A stretch of 64,000 nucleotides of DNA, from assembly GCA_965660935.1 (NCBI GenBank), contig CBFIBR010000008.1:1-64000 (forward strand). Direction: 5' to 3'. The number at the start of each line of letters is the position of its first letter. Within the stretch, counting starts at the first letter, position 1. The notes under the pieces are model-generated. The model did no database searches, was not told the origin of the DNA, and saw only the letters and a list, made by a program, of their open reading frames with translations. The stretch is from UBA1172 sp002457135 (GTDB lineage Bacteria > Pseudomonadota > Alphaproteobacteria > Puniceispirillales > UBA1172). The position numbers and the translations under genes were made by a program. This document shows positions 33,414 to 42,096 of this stretch, piece after piece.

Positions 33414-34370
33414 ATGCGTGTCGGGTTTATCGGTCTGGGCAATGTCGGCGGCAAGCTGGCGGGCAGCCTGGTTCGCAACGGATTTTCAGTGATGGTGCGT
33501 GACCTTGATCGCGCTATAGCCGAGCCTTTCATTCAGGACGGCGCGGAATGGGGCGACAGCCCCGGGGCCATGGCCAAGGCATGCGAGCTGATCATCACCT
33601 GCCTGCCATCACCGGCAGCCTGCGCCGCCGTAATGGAAGGTGAGGACGGTATACTCGATGGCATCGGCCCCGGCAAGATTTGGGCGGAGATGAGCACAAC
33701 CGATGAAGGCGAGGTCAAACGGTTGGGCGCAATGGTGGCGGAAAAGGGTGCTGATGCTGTCGATTGCCCGGTTTCTGGGGGGTGCCACCGTGCCGCCACC
33801 GGCAATATCTCCATCTTTGCCGGATGCGAGCGTGCTGTTTTTGACCGCATGCTGCCGGTGCTGACGACGCTGGGTCGGCGGGTCCTGCACACGGGGCCAC
33901 TGGGTTCGGCATCCATCCTCAAGGTCATGACCAACTATCTGGCCACCGCGAACCTGATGACCTGCGCCGAAGCGCTGGTGACGATGAAGGCCGCGGGCAT
34001 GGACCTCAACACCACGTTTGAGGCGATCAGGATTTCATCGGGCAATTCCTTTGTCCATGAAACCGAAAGCCAGATCATCCTCAACGGCAGCCGCAACATC
34101 AATTTCACCATGGACCTGGTGCTGAAGGATATCGGCCTGTTCCAGAGCATTGCCGAAAACCACAACATTCCGCTCGAAATCTCGCCGCTCATGGTCGAAA
34201 CCTTCCGGCACGCCATTGAACAATACGGCCCCCGCGAATTTTCGCCCAACATCATCCGCCTCCTCGAAGACAAGACCGGGCTGGATATCAGGGCGCCAGG
34301 TTTCCCAGCTGAAATCCTCGATGATGAACCCGAAGAAAAGGGCTATGAAGTCGTCCCGGTCAGGGGCTAG
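33414..34370 (+). CDS. 3-hydroxyisobutyrate dehydrogenase-like NAD-binding enzyme
   Basis: A 318-aa beta-hydroxyacid dehydrogenase. The NAD fold begins MRVGFIGLGNVGGKLAGSLV. The substrate loop DCPVSGGCHRAATG replaces the usual GxxxA/S pattern slightly, and the catalytic Lys is in ILKVMTNYL. GGGGGAGGGTATC before ATG 33414 fixes the start, although the frame is open upstream. It could be 3-hydroxyisobutyrate dehydrogenase (valine pathway, with MmsA at 45 kb), tartronate semialdehyde reductase or a relative. The gene ends inside a short repeat. Confidence 0.82.
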   Translation: MRVGFIGLGNVGGKLAGSLVRNGFSVMVRDLDRAIAEPFIQDGAEWGDSPGAMAKACELIITCLPSPAACAAVMEGEDGILDGIGPGKIWAEMSTTDEGEVKRLGAMVAEKGADAVDCPVSGGCHRAATGNISIFAGCERAVFDRMLPVLTTLGRRVLHTGPLGSASILKVMTNYLATANLMTCAEALVTMKAAGMDLNTTFEAIRISSGNSFVHETESQIILNGSRNINFTMDLVLKDIGLFQSIAENHNIPLEISPLMVETFRHAIEQYGPREFSPNIIRLLEDKTGLDIRAPGFPAEILDDEPEEKGYEVVPVRG

Positions 34371-34426
34371 GTCAGGGGCTAGGCCCGGGGGTGAGATCAG
34401 GGGCTAGTCCCGGGGGCGAGATCAGG
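34359..34426 (+). repeat. Direct repeats at 3' end of HIBADH-like gene
   Basis: GTCAGGGGCTAG occurs twice head to tail (34359-34370, 34371-34382); the first copy carries the stop TAG. AGATCAGGGGCTAG and CCCGGGGGYGAGATCAGG variants follow. Confidence 0.82.
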
Positions 34427-34485
34427 CGTTTAATCAACCTTGCTCAGTTTGACAAATTGAGGCTTTCAGCCGATAAAGATGGCGT

Positions 34486-34562
34486 GGTCCCGTAGCTCAT
34501 CAGGATAGAGCGACAGATTCCTAATCTGTAGGTAGGGGGTTCGAGTCCCTCCGGGATCACCA
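34486..34562 (+). tRNA. tRNA-Arg (CCT)
   Basis: Acceptor GGTCCCG pairs with CGGGATC (one G-T) followed by encoded ACCA. The anticodon stem ACAGA/TCTGT encloses TTCCTAA, giving anticodon CCT, which reads AGG. The D and T arms are normal. No integrase is adjacent to it. Confidence 0.95.
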
Positions 34563-34634
34563 TCCCTCATAAGGGATAGTTCACTAAATTTCGAAGCCAT
34601 ATAATTTTTATCATTACTGTAAGTGGAAAAACTG

Positions 34635-35201
34635 ATGCGCCTGATCCTCACCACCATTGCCTTTATACTGATTGCCTCGCCGGGATGGGCTGAAACAGAA
34701 TCCCCGGATCATGCGGTTATTGCCCCGCCAAGCTGTTCAAACAACCTGGGCGAGTCTGTCCTCTTCAAGGAACGCAATTCCGATAACGCGAAATTCGCGG
34801 CAGGCATGGCCAGGCGGGACGGGGACGGAAACCCTGTTGTCAATCGCTTCAATTTTGATCAGGCCCCGGCACCGCTTCAGGCCTTTATTGACCTCCATGA
34901 ATGCGCCCATCATCAGACTGGCGATATTGACCGGCCTCACCCGCCAAGGAACAGCCCCGAACATCTGATGAATGAGAGCATTGCCGATTGCATCGCCATC
35001 CTCCGCATTCGTGATGATGCGCGTTACAGTGAAATTGATTTTGCTGATGTTGCCACCTCACTGGGGGAGGCAATGGGTACCGCAGGCTTCCCCGAGATCA
35101 GTATCAGCAGCCGGGTATCAAACATCCGCCACTGCCACACCAATTACGCCTCAGCCGCAACATTCGTCGATGGCGTGCTGACACAGCGCGGGTTGAAATA
35201 G
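34635..35201 (+). CDS. Secreted HExxH-motif protein, putative metallopeptidase
   Basis: A 188-aa protein with a signal peptide (LILTTIAFILIASPGWAET). The mature part holds LHECAHHQTGD, an HExxH zinc motif, and about 30 residues later NESIADCIAILR, whose Glu could be the third ligand, as in gluzincin-type peptidases. The family is not one I recognise. It stands alone between tRNA-Arg and the FKBP-rhodanese gene. ATG 34635 is preferred over GTG 34623 because it starts exactly at the signal peptide. Confidence 0.65.
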   Translation: MRLILTTIAFILIASPGWAETESPDHAVIAPPSCSNNLGESVLFKERNSDNAKFAAGMARRDGDGNPVVNRFNFDQAPAPLQAFIDLHECAHHQTGDIDRPHPPRNSPEHLMNESIADCIAILRIRDDARYSEIDFADVATSLGEAMGTAGFPEISISSRVSNIRHCHTNYASAATFVDGVLTQRGLK

Positions 35202-35250
35202 CACCAACCTCTCGACACGGGTGATGAGTGAGGAATGCAGCCTTTAGGGC

Positions 35251-36018
35251 TTATTCCGTGAATGGAACCACGGGGTTGTCATTATCCAGCCAGCCTGCAA
35301 TGCCTTCGGAAAGATGGCTGATATTGTTGAAGCCGAGCTGATTGATCAGCGCGTTGCCCAGATTGTTGCTGCGGCCGCCGACCTGGCAATACAGCAAGAC
35401 CCGGGCTTCAGGCCCGCTCATCAGGCTGAAAAACTTCTCCTGAAATTCAGGGTGCAGCCGCCCATCGGCTGTGAAGGCGGTGACGGTATGCGCGCCCTCG
35501 ATGATACCGGTTTCGCGCCATTCATCCTCACGCCGGATATCAACGATAATCGTGCCGTCTTCCAGCGCCTTTTTCAGCTCATCGGGTCCTGCCTCAGCCA
35601 GGCTTGCCACCTCAGTCACGCCGAGCAATTCAACCTCAAACACCAGGGTTGCATCAGGCGGGATGACATCACCGGCACCGTTCGACCCATAGCCCAGTTC
35701 GGGCGGGATGGTCAGCCGACGCTTTTCGCCGATTTTCATGCCGCTCACGCCCTCTTCCCAGCCGCGGATAACCTGACCGCCGCCAAGGATGAAATCAAAC
35801 GGCTGATTGCGTGAATAGGAAGTGTCAAAGACAGTGCCATCGACCAGCCTGCCCTCATAATGCACGGTGACCCGCATGCCGTCGGCAGCAACCTCGCCCT
35901 CACCCTGTTCAAGAATTTCGATTGTCAGTTCATCAGCCATGGCGTGTTCCATCGTGGAAAAAGAGGTGAGCGCGAATAATCCGGCAAGAAACAGGACAGG
36001 AAGTGTAAATCTGATCAT
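35251..36018 (-). CDS. Exported FKBP-type prolyl isomerase fused to rhodanese domain
   Basis: A 255-aa two-domain periplasmic protein. A signal peptide (cleavage likely near EHAMA) is followed by an FKBP domain with VTVHYEGRLVDGTVFDTSY, GQVIRGWEEGVSGMKIGEKR and IPPELGYG. A C-terminal rhodanese-like domain follows, with IIVDIRREDEWRETG and the active-site loop LLYCQVGGRSNNLGN carrying the catalytic Cys. Each domain looks complete. Fusions of a peptidyl-prolyl isomerase with a sulfurtransferase are uncommon in my experience; a role in folding Cys-containing exported proteins is speculation. Confidence 0.88.
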   Translation of the reverse strand: MIRFTLPVLFLAGLFALTSFSTMEHAMADELTIEILEQGEGEVAADGMRVTVHYEGRLVDGTVFDTSYSRNQPFDFILGGGQVIRGWEEGVSGMKIGEKRRLTIPPELGYGSNGAGDVIPPDATLVFEVELLGVTEVASLAEAGPDELKKALEDGTIIVDIRREDEWRETGIIEGAHTVTAFTADGRLHPEFQEKFFSLMSGPEARVLLYCQVGGRSNNLGNALINQLGFNNISHLSEGIAGWLDNDNPVVPFTE

Positions 36019-36124
36019 GGCTGGTCCATCCGGTGGGTTCTAATTCTGTTGTATAGCATCACGAGGTTTGTGCAATTTTATTCTTCAGCAGGTTATTTTA
36101 GATAGCCCTAATTTTAGGTGGCCC

Positions 36125-36178
36125 TAATTTCACATAGCCCGGTAATTTCACATAGCCCGGTAATTTCACATAGCCTGG
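36125..36178 (-). repeat. 18-bp tandem repeat across indolepyruvate oxidoreductase stop
   Basis: Three copies of TAATTTCACATAGCCCGG (plus strand; last copy with CCTGG). The minus-strand stop of the oxidoreductase (36166-36168) lies in the innermost copy; the other copies are downstream. Confidence 0.9.
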
Positions 36179-39100
36179 TCAAAGTGTGGCCGGGGGGCTT
36201 TATTCTTCATCAGGTCATCCAGCGATTGTTCCGCTGCATCCATGGACGCTTCCTTGACATAGCCGTAACCGCGCACCGCCAGCACTGCCTCACAGACAGC
36301 ATCGAGCCGGTCGTGGTCAGCAATCAACAGGGGATCGGAAAACAGCGTTATGACACGATCACGGAAGGCCCATTCACGCCGTCTTTCAGCATTATAGCCG
36401 AACACGTCAAACGGGGTTTCGCGCAGGAACCGGAGCTTTTTCAGGCCCCCGAAGACATGCCGCATCCAACCGCCGAAACGGATTTTACGCGGCTTTCCAT
36501 CACGGTTTTTGAGCCAGCCCAGCAACGGCGGGGCCAGATGATAGGCGACCGGCCGGGGTGATCCAAACGCATCCTTGAGCCGGGTGCCGAAGCCGGGGTC
36601 GGTCATCAGCCTGGCGACCTCATATTCATCCTTGATCGCCATCACGCGATAGAGCGCCCGCGCCGTCTTGCGGGCCACGCGGTCATCATCCGGCTTGGCG
36701 GCAGCCGCCATGATACCGTCCATAATGGCCTCATACCTTCCGGCGAGGGTGCCGCTGTCATAGGCATTCAGCCGCCCTGCAAAATAGCGGATAGCCTCAT
36801 CAGCCGGGCGATCATCAATCATGGCCTTGTCAATAGAGGGGGCCAGCCCGGCGGCGGCCCTGACCCGGTCCGCATCAACCGCAAGCCAGCGTCCCCATTC
36901 GAGCGCCCGATGGTTGTCAGCCACCGCCACCCCGTTGAGCCGCAGGGCATGCATCAAGGCATCAGTGCTGAGCGGGATCAGCCCTTTCTGCAAGGCAACC
37001 CCAAGCAGCATGACGTTCGCAAAGGTCGCGCTGCCAAGCAGCTGTTCGGACAGCAGCGATGTATCCACCGGCATGATCTGCTCAGGGTTCATGACAGCCT
37101 CAAGCCGCCTGAAAACAAGGCTGTCATCAACGACATGACCAGAACCAACCCCGGCGACACCAACCGGGTCCATACGGGCATTGATGATCGCCGTGGTGCG
37201 GGACGCATCGAGGCACTTGAGGGCCAGATCATTGGCGGCCACCACCGCATCACACCCCAGCAGCAGATCAGCCGAACGGGGCGGCAACCGGACCATGCGG
37301 GCATCGAGACTGCCCTCCCGCACCATCCTGACCTGGCTGGTCACGCCACCGTTTTTCTGGGAAAGCCCGGTCTGATTGACGGCCTGGGCGGATATCCCCT
37401 CAATCCTCGCCGCCATCACCAGCACCGCAGACAGGGTCGATACCCCCGTGCCGCCAATCCCGGCCATGAAAATATTGGTGATCCCCTCACGCCACGGCTG
37501 AGGATCGGGGAGGAGTGCGGCATCCGGCTGTTCGGGGCGCATCACCTCGCTTTCCGCCTCGGCCGTTGTCACTGAAACAAAGCTGGGGCAGAACCCCTCA
37601 AGGCAGGAATAATCCTTGTTGCAGACGGTCTGGTCGATCTGCCGCTTGACCCCTTCGGGACGGGTCACCGGCTTGACGGCAACGCAGTTCGATTTGACGG
37701 CGCAATCCCCGCAGCCTTCGCAGATTTCCTCATTGATGAAGAGCCGCTCAGCACGATCAGGGATTTTGCCGCGCTTGCGACCCCGCCGCAATTCAGCCGC
37801 GCAGGTTTGAACGAAAATCAGCGCGGTGACCCCGCTGATACGCGCCAGGTCTTCCTGCACCGCAACGATATCCCGGCGGTGGTGAAAGCCTGTCCCCTCA
37901 GGCCAGCGGCCGGTTCGGCGCTGGCCTTCCGGATCATCACTGACAACGGCGATACCGGTTGCGCCTTCAGCATCGAACTGGCGGGCGATGGCATCGGCAC
38001 TGCCTGCCCCCATGGCGTTTTGCCCGCCGGTCATGGCAACGGCACTGTTGTAGAGCAGCTTGAACGTGGTGTTGACCCCGGCGGCGATCGCAGCCCTGAC
38101 CCCGAGGTAGCCGGAATGCGCGAACGTGCCATCACCCATGTTCTGAAAGGAATGGTCATGCGATGAAAACGGCGCACGACCAATCCAGAATGCGCCCTCA
38201 CCCCCCATCTGGGTGAAATTGGTGATGTTGTCGGCATCGATGAAACCTGAAATCGAATGGCAACCGATCCCCATGCCGGTGATCTCCCCCTCCGGCAGCT
38301 TGGTCGATGAATTATGCGGGCATCCGGCACAATAATAGGGGGTCCGCATCGCAACCTGCGGCAGGTTGCCAAGATCAGCTAGGGCTGGCGGGGTGGTGAC
38401 GGTTATGCCAGTGGCCTCAGCCCTGTGGGCGACAGCACGGGCAATACCCTCAACCGAGATTTCACCATGCGCGGGCAACAGGGTCTGGCCATCATGGTCA
38501 CGCTTGCCGGATAGCCGGATCGGCAAGGCCCTGTCCACCAGCAGACGAGCCACCTGATCCTCAACGAGGGGGCGTTTTTCCTCCACCACCAGAATTTCCT
38601 CAACACCGTCCAGGGCCGGGGCAATCACCCCTGCGGCCAGTGGCCAGGGCATGCCGACTTCAATCATGACAATGCCATGATCGGCGGGCTGATCCATGCC
38701 GAGCAGCGACAGGGCCTCCCTTGTCTCAACCGCCGCCTTGCCGACAGCCATAATGGCAAGGCGCGGCTTCACTGATCCGGGATCAGCCAGGTCTGGCCCG
38801 GATGGCAGGGTGACTGCATTGGCGGGATTATTGCCCTGCCATGCCCGGACCGCTGGCAGCCTCAATTCATGCAGGCGTTGTTCCCGCAAACCGGCGGGGT
38901 CATGCTTGCCGACATGAACCGGCCCCGGCTGATGCTCAGGCGGCGCCAGCATGGGGCGGATTGAACCCAGGTCCAGCACCGTGCTGGCATCGGCTGTGTC
39001 CACCACGATTTTCAGCCCGACACAGCATCCGGCATGGCGCGACAGGGCAAAGGCCTCAAGCCCCATGGGGATGATGTCGCTGACACGCCGGGGGAAGAAA

Positions 39101-39618
39101 TAGGGGATGCCGAGGGCAACAAAATTATGATCGGACTGATAGGCCAGGGTCGATGATTTGCCGGTGGGGTCATCCCCGACAGCGATGACCATACCGCCCT
39201 TTGGTGCGACCCCGCCCTGATTGGCGTGACGCAGCGCATCCATGGACCGGTCCAGCCCCGGCCCCTTGCCGTACCAGAGCGCAAACACCCCATCAATCGA
39301 CGGGTCATCATAAAGCCCGATATGCTGACTGCCCCAGAGCGCGGTTGCCGCCAGTTCCTCATTGACGCCGGGCTGAAAGACGATGCCATGTTCATCCAAA
39401 AAACGTTTTGACCGCCCCAGCTCAAGATCAAGGCCGCCCAGTGGCGAGCCGGGATAGCCGCTGACCAGCCCCCGGGTGTTCAAGCCACGTTCCTGATCAA
39501 GACGCGCCTGTTCGAGCAAAAGCCTGACCAGCGCCTGGGTACCGCTGATCAGTGCTGTACCCTGACGTGATGAATAACAATCGCTAAGACTGATGCCATC
39601 TATTCCCAAACCCTGCAT
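36166..39618 (-). CDS. Indolepyruvate:ferredoxin oxidoreductase, fused
   Basis: A ~1,150-aa fused alpha-gamma 2-oxoacid oxidoreductase that decarboxylates indolepyruvate and other aryl pyruvates to acyl-CoA, reducing ferredoxin. The N-terminal pyrimidine-binding region has GLVSGYPGSPLGGLDLEL; the TPP domain has YYCAGCPHNSS and GIGCHSISGFID; the ferredoxin-type region has ICEGCGDCAVKSNC and CNKDYSCLEGFCPSF; the gamma domain has NIFMAGIGGTGVSTLSAV. The start is probably ATG 39618 (GGGGTG upstream) or 39636; the upstream extension to 39732 is unsupported. It diverges from a thiolase. Confidence 0.92.
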   Translation of the reverse strand: MQGLGIDGISLSDCYSSRQGTALISGTQALVRLLLEQARLDQERGLNTRGLVSGYPGSPLGGLDLELGRSKRFLDEHGIVFQPGVNEELAATALWGSQHIGLYDDPSIDGVFALWYGKGPGLDRSMDALRHANQGGVAPKGGMVIAVGDDPTGKSSTLAYQSDHNFVALGIPYFFPRRVSDIIPMGLEAFALSRHAGCCVGLKIVVDTADASTVLDLGSIRPMLAPPEHQPGPVHVGKHDPAGLREQRLHELRLPAVRAWQGNNPANAVTLPSGPDLADPGSVKPRLAIMAVGKAAVETREALSLLGMDQPADHGIVMIEVGMPWPLAAGVIAPALDGVEEILVVEEKRPLVEDQVARLLVDRALPIRLSGKRDHDGQTLLPAHGEISVEGIARAVAHRAEATGITVTTPPALADLGNLPQVAMRTPYYCAGCPHNSSTKLPEGEITGMGIGCHSISGFIDADNITNFTQMGGEGAFWIGRAPFSSHDHSFQNMGDGTFAHSGYLGVRAAIAAGVNTTFKLLYNSAVAMTGGQNAMGAGSADAIARQFDAEGATGIAVVSDDPEGQRRTGRWPEGTGFHHRRDIVAVQEDLARISGVTALIFVQTCAAELRRGRKRGKIPDRAERLFINEEICEGCGDCAVKSNCVAVKPVTRPEGVKRQIDQTVCNKDYSCLEGFCPSFVSVTTAEAESEVMRPEQPDAALLPDPQPWREGITNIFMAGIGGTGVSTLSAVLVMAARIEGISAQAVNQTGLSQKNGGVTSQVRMVREGSLDARMVRLPPRSADLLLGCDAVVAANDLALKCLDASRTTAIINARMDPVGVAGVGSGHVVDDSLVFRRLEAVMNPEQIMPVDTSLLSEQLLGSATFANVMLLGVALQKGLIPLSTDALMHALRLNGVAVADNHRALEWGRWLAVDADRVRAAAGLAPSIDKAMIDDRPADEAIRYFAGRLNAYDSGTLAGRYEAIMDGIMAAAAKPDDDRVARKTARALYRVMAIKDEYEVARLMTDPGFGTRLKDAFGSPRPVAYHLAPPLLGWLKNRDGKPRKIRFGGWMRHVFGGLKKLRFLRETPFDVFGYNAERRREWAFRDRVITLFSDPLLIADHDRLDAVCEAVLAVRGYGYVKEASMDAAEQSLDDLMKNKAPRPHFDQAM

Positions 39619-39762
39619 TAGATGCACCCCATACATCACACCCGTAAATTTCAAGGAAAATCCTAGCGCGAAACCGAAAAAGAGCAAAATTGATTTTGAC
39701 AAAATTAACCCATGGCTACAGGTTAGGATCATTATCAGGATTTTTTGCGGAGGACCGGTTCC

Positions 39763-40947
39763 ATGAACCCAGTTTACATTCTGTCAGCGACACGAACAGC
39801 GGTCGGTTCATTTGGCGGCAGCCTCAAGGATACAAGCCCCATTGATCTTGGCACCCATATTGCCAAATCCGCCATTGAAAGAAGCGGTGTTGCGGCTGAT
39901 GCCATTGATCACGCCGTCATCGGCAATGTCATCCATACTGAGCCGCGTGATATGTATGTGTCGCGCTGTATTTCAATCGGTGCCGGGATGCGTGAGGGCG
40001 CCCCTGCCCTGACCGTCAACCGGCTTTGCGGCAGCGGGTTGCAGGCTATTGCCAGCGCCAGCCAGCTGATCATGCTGGGCGATGCCGAGCTGGCGCTCGC
40101 CGGCGGGGTTGAGGTGATGAGCCGGTCGGGCCATATCGTGCCATCGCTGCGCTGGGGTGAACGCATGGGCAATGCCGATATCCATGACATGATGCTGGGC
40201 GCGCTCCACGACCCGTTCGGGATCGGCCATATGGGGATCACGGCGGAAAATGTTGCCGCTGACTATGGCATCAGCCGTGAAGACCAGGATGCTTTTGCCC
40301 TTGCCAGCCAGCAGCGGGCCAAGGCGGCGCAGGATGCCGGTTATTTTGACGACCAGATCACCCCTGTTGAGATCATGGTCAAGCGCAAGCCCGCTGTCTT
40401 TGACCGTGATGAATATATTCGCGGTGATGCCAGCATGGATCAGCTCGAAGGTCTCCGCACTGTGTTCCAGAAAGATGGCACTGTCACCGCCGGTAATGCA
40501 TCCGGCATCAATGACGGCGCGGCGGCGCTGGTGCTGGCCTCTGGCAAGGCTGTGGAAAGCCATGGCAGCACGCCACTGGCGCGGATCATCGGCTATGGTT
40601 TCGGCGGCGTTGCGCCCCGGATCATGGGCATGGGTCCTGTCCCGGCATCGACCATGGCGCTGGAAAAGGCGGGTATCGGTATCAGCGATCTTGAGGTGGT
40701 GGAAAGCAATGAGGCGTTTGCCGCCCAGGCCTGCGCTGTCACGAAAGAGCTCGGCCTCAACAGCGATATCGTCAACCCGAACGGCGGGGCGATTGCCCTT
40801 GGCCACCCGATCGGGGCCACCGGCGCGATCATCATGACCAAGCTGGTGCATGAGCTGCACCGCCGCTCGGCCCGTTACGGCATGGCTACAATGTGCATTG
40901 GCGGCGGTCAGGGGATCAGCGTTGTTGTTGACACGCAGGTCGGCTGA
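39763..40947 (+). CDS. Acetyl-CoA C-acetyltransferase (thiolase)
   Basis: A 394-aa thiolase II. The acyl-accepting Cys is in VNRLCGSGLQAIASA, the catalytic His in GGAIALGHPIGATGA and the second Cys in MCIGGGQGISVV; NEAFAAQ is present. It condenses two acetyl-CoA or cleaves acetoacetyl-CoA, linking to bdhA and acetoacetyl-CoA synthetase in this window. GCGGAGGA upstream sets ATG 39763. It shares a 144-bp divergent spacer with the indolepyruvate oxidoreductase. Confidence 0.94.
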   Translation: MNPVYILSATRTAVGSFGGSLKDTSPIDLGTHIAKSAIERSGVAADAIDHAVIGNVIHTEPRDMYVSRCISIGAGMREGAPALTVNRLCGSGLQAIASASQLIMLGDAELALAGGVEVMSRSGHIVPSLRWGERMGNADIHDMMLGALHDPFGIGHMGITAENVAADYGISREDQDAFALASQQRAKAAQDAGYFDDQITPVEIMVKRKPAVFDRDEYIRGDASMDQLEGLRTVFQKDGTVTAGNASGINDGAAALVLASGKAVESHGSTPLARIIGYGFGGVAPRIMGMGPVPASTMALEKAGIGISDLEVVESNEAFAAQACAVTKELGLNSDIVNPNGGAIALGHPIGATGAIIMTKLVHELHRRSARYGMATMCIGGGQGISVVVDTQVG

Positions 40948-40959
40948 TTGATCAGCCGG

Positions 40960-42096
40960 TCACGCCGCGATCCCGGACACTTCCATGACATGCCCGGCCA
41001 GCGCGAGGGATGAGGTCAGCCCGGGCGAATCAATAGCGTAGAGCGCGGTGACCCCGTCGGCACCATGATCAGCCCCGGTCATGATGGTGAAATCCTGAAA
41101 CCGGGAGCCATCATTATAGATTTTCGGCCTCAACCCGGCCCAGGCGGGTACCAGCTCATCTTCCCTGAGGTCAGGCCAGTAGGTTGAGATTGACCGGTGA
41201 AATTTGGCCGCATCGCCGGGGTCAACGCTGTAATCCTCACCCTCCACCCACTGGATATCAGGCCCGAAGCGCGCCCCGTTTGCGGCATCGAGCGTCAGGT
41301 GAATGCCCAGCCCGCCCCCTGATGGCATCGGGTAGATCAGACGGCTGAACGGCGGCTTGCGGGTGGTGGTGAAATACTGCCCCTTGGCCATGTAATGCGG
41401 CGGGATGCTGGATGGCTCCAGCCCCTCAATCGCCTTTGAAACGGTGTGCGATCCATGCCCGGCTGCGTTGATGATGCGGCCTGCGTCAATCACCATCGCC
41501 TCACCCTGGCTGGTGATGCGGCAATGCCAGCGTTTGGCCCCGTATCCAGCCTGGTAACGTTCAGCCCCTTCAAACCGGCTGAGATAGGCGATGATCGCGC
41601 CTGCATTTTCGGCATCAGCCTCAAGCGCGGCCATGTAGTTATGGCTGTCCACCACCCCGGTAAAGGGCGAATGGATCGCTGCCACGGCGTTGAGGTGAGG
41701 TTCCATTTCAGCCAGCCTGGCCTGACCGATCATGGCCAGATCGGGAACACCATTGGCCTGACCCTTGGCCATGATGGCGCTGAGGCCCTCAACCTGATCA
41801 TCATTGGTGGCGACAATCAGCTTGCCAATGCGGCTGGCCGTCACCCCGCGTTCGGCGCAATACGCATACATGGCATGCGCACCCTCAACGCAGAGCCGTG
41901 CCTTTAGAGAATCCTGCGGGTAATAGATCCCGGCATGGATCACCTCGGAATTGCGGGACGATGTTTCCATCCCGAAGGACGGGTTATCCTCAACCAGAAT
42001 GACCGACAGGCCTTGCATCGCCGCCTGCCGCGTGATCGCCAGCCCCACCGCACCGGCACCGATAACCAGCAGATCAATGGATGCATCCGCGCTCAT
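40960..42096 (-). CDS. FAD-dependent oxidoreductase, L-2-hydroxyglutarate oxidase-like
   Basis: A 378-aa DAO-family flavoprotein. FAD-binding IDLLVIGAGAVGLAITRQAA, then ETSSRNSEVIHAGIYYP, a motif typical of the L-2-hydroxyglutarate dehydrogenase/oxidase (LhgO) group, and C-terminal LYAIDSPGLTSSLALAGHV. Substrate is probably a 2-hydroxy acid. Its ATG overlaps the upstream MFS stop by four bases, so carrier and oxidase are probably one operon for uptake and oxidation of the same acid. Confidence 0.85.
   Translation of the reverse strand: MSADASIDLLVIGAGAVGLAITRQAAMQGLSVILVEDNPSFGMETSSRNSEVIHAGIYYPQDSLKARLCVEGAHAMYAYCAERGVTASRIGKLIVATNDDQVEGLSAIMAKGQANGVPDLAMIGQARLAEMEPHLNAVAAIHSPFTGVVDSHNYMAALEADAENAGAIIAYLSRFEGAERYQAGYGAKRWHCRITSQGEAMVIDAGRIINAAGHGSHTVSKAIEGLEPSSIPPHYMAKGQYFTTTRKPPFSRLIYPMPSGGGLGIHLTLDAANGARFGPDIQWVEGEDYSVDPGDAAKFHRSISTYWPDLREDELVPAWAGLRPKIYNDGSRFQDFTIMTGADHGADGVTALYAIDSPGLTSSLALAGHVMEVSGIAA

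Noticed and set aside
34486..35201. Genomic island at tRNA-Arg
   Set aside because: No integrase, no duplicated tRNA 3' end and no composition break were seen beyond the single orphan gene.
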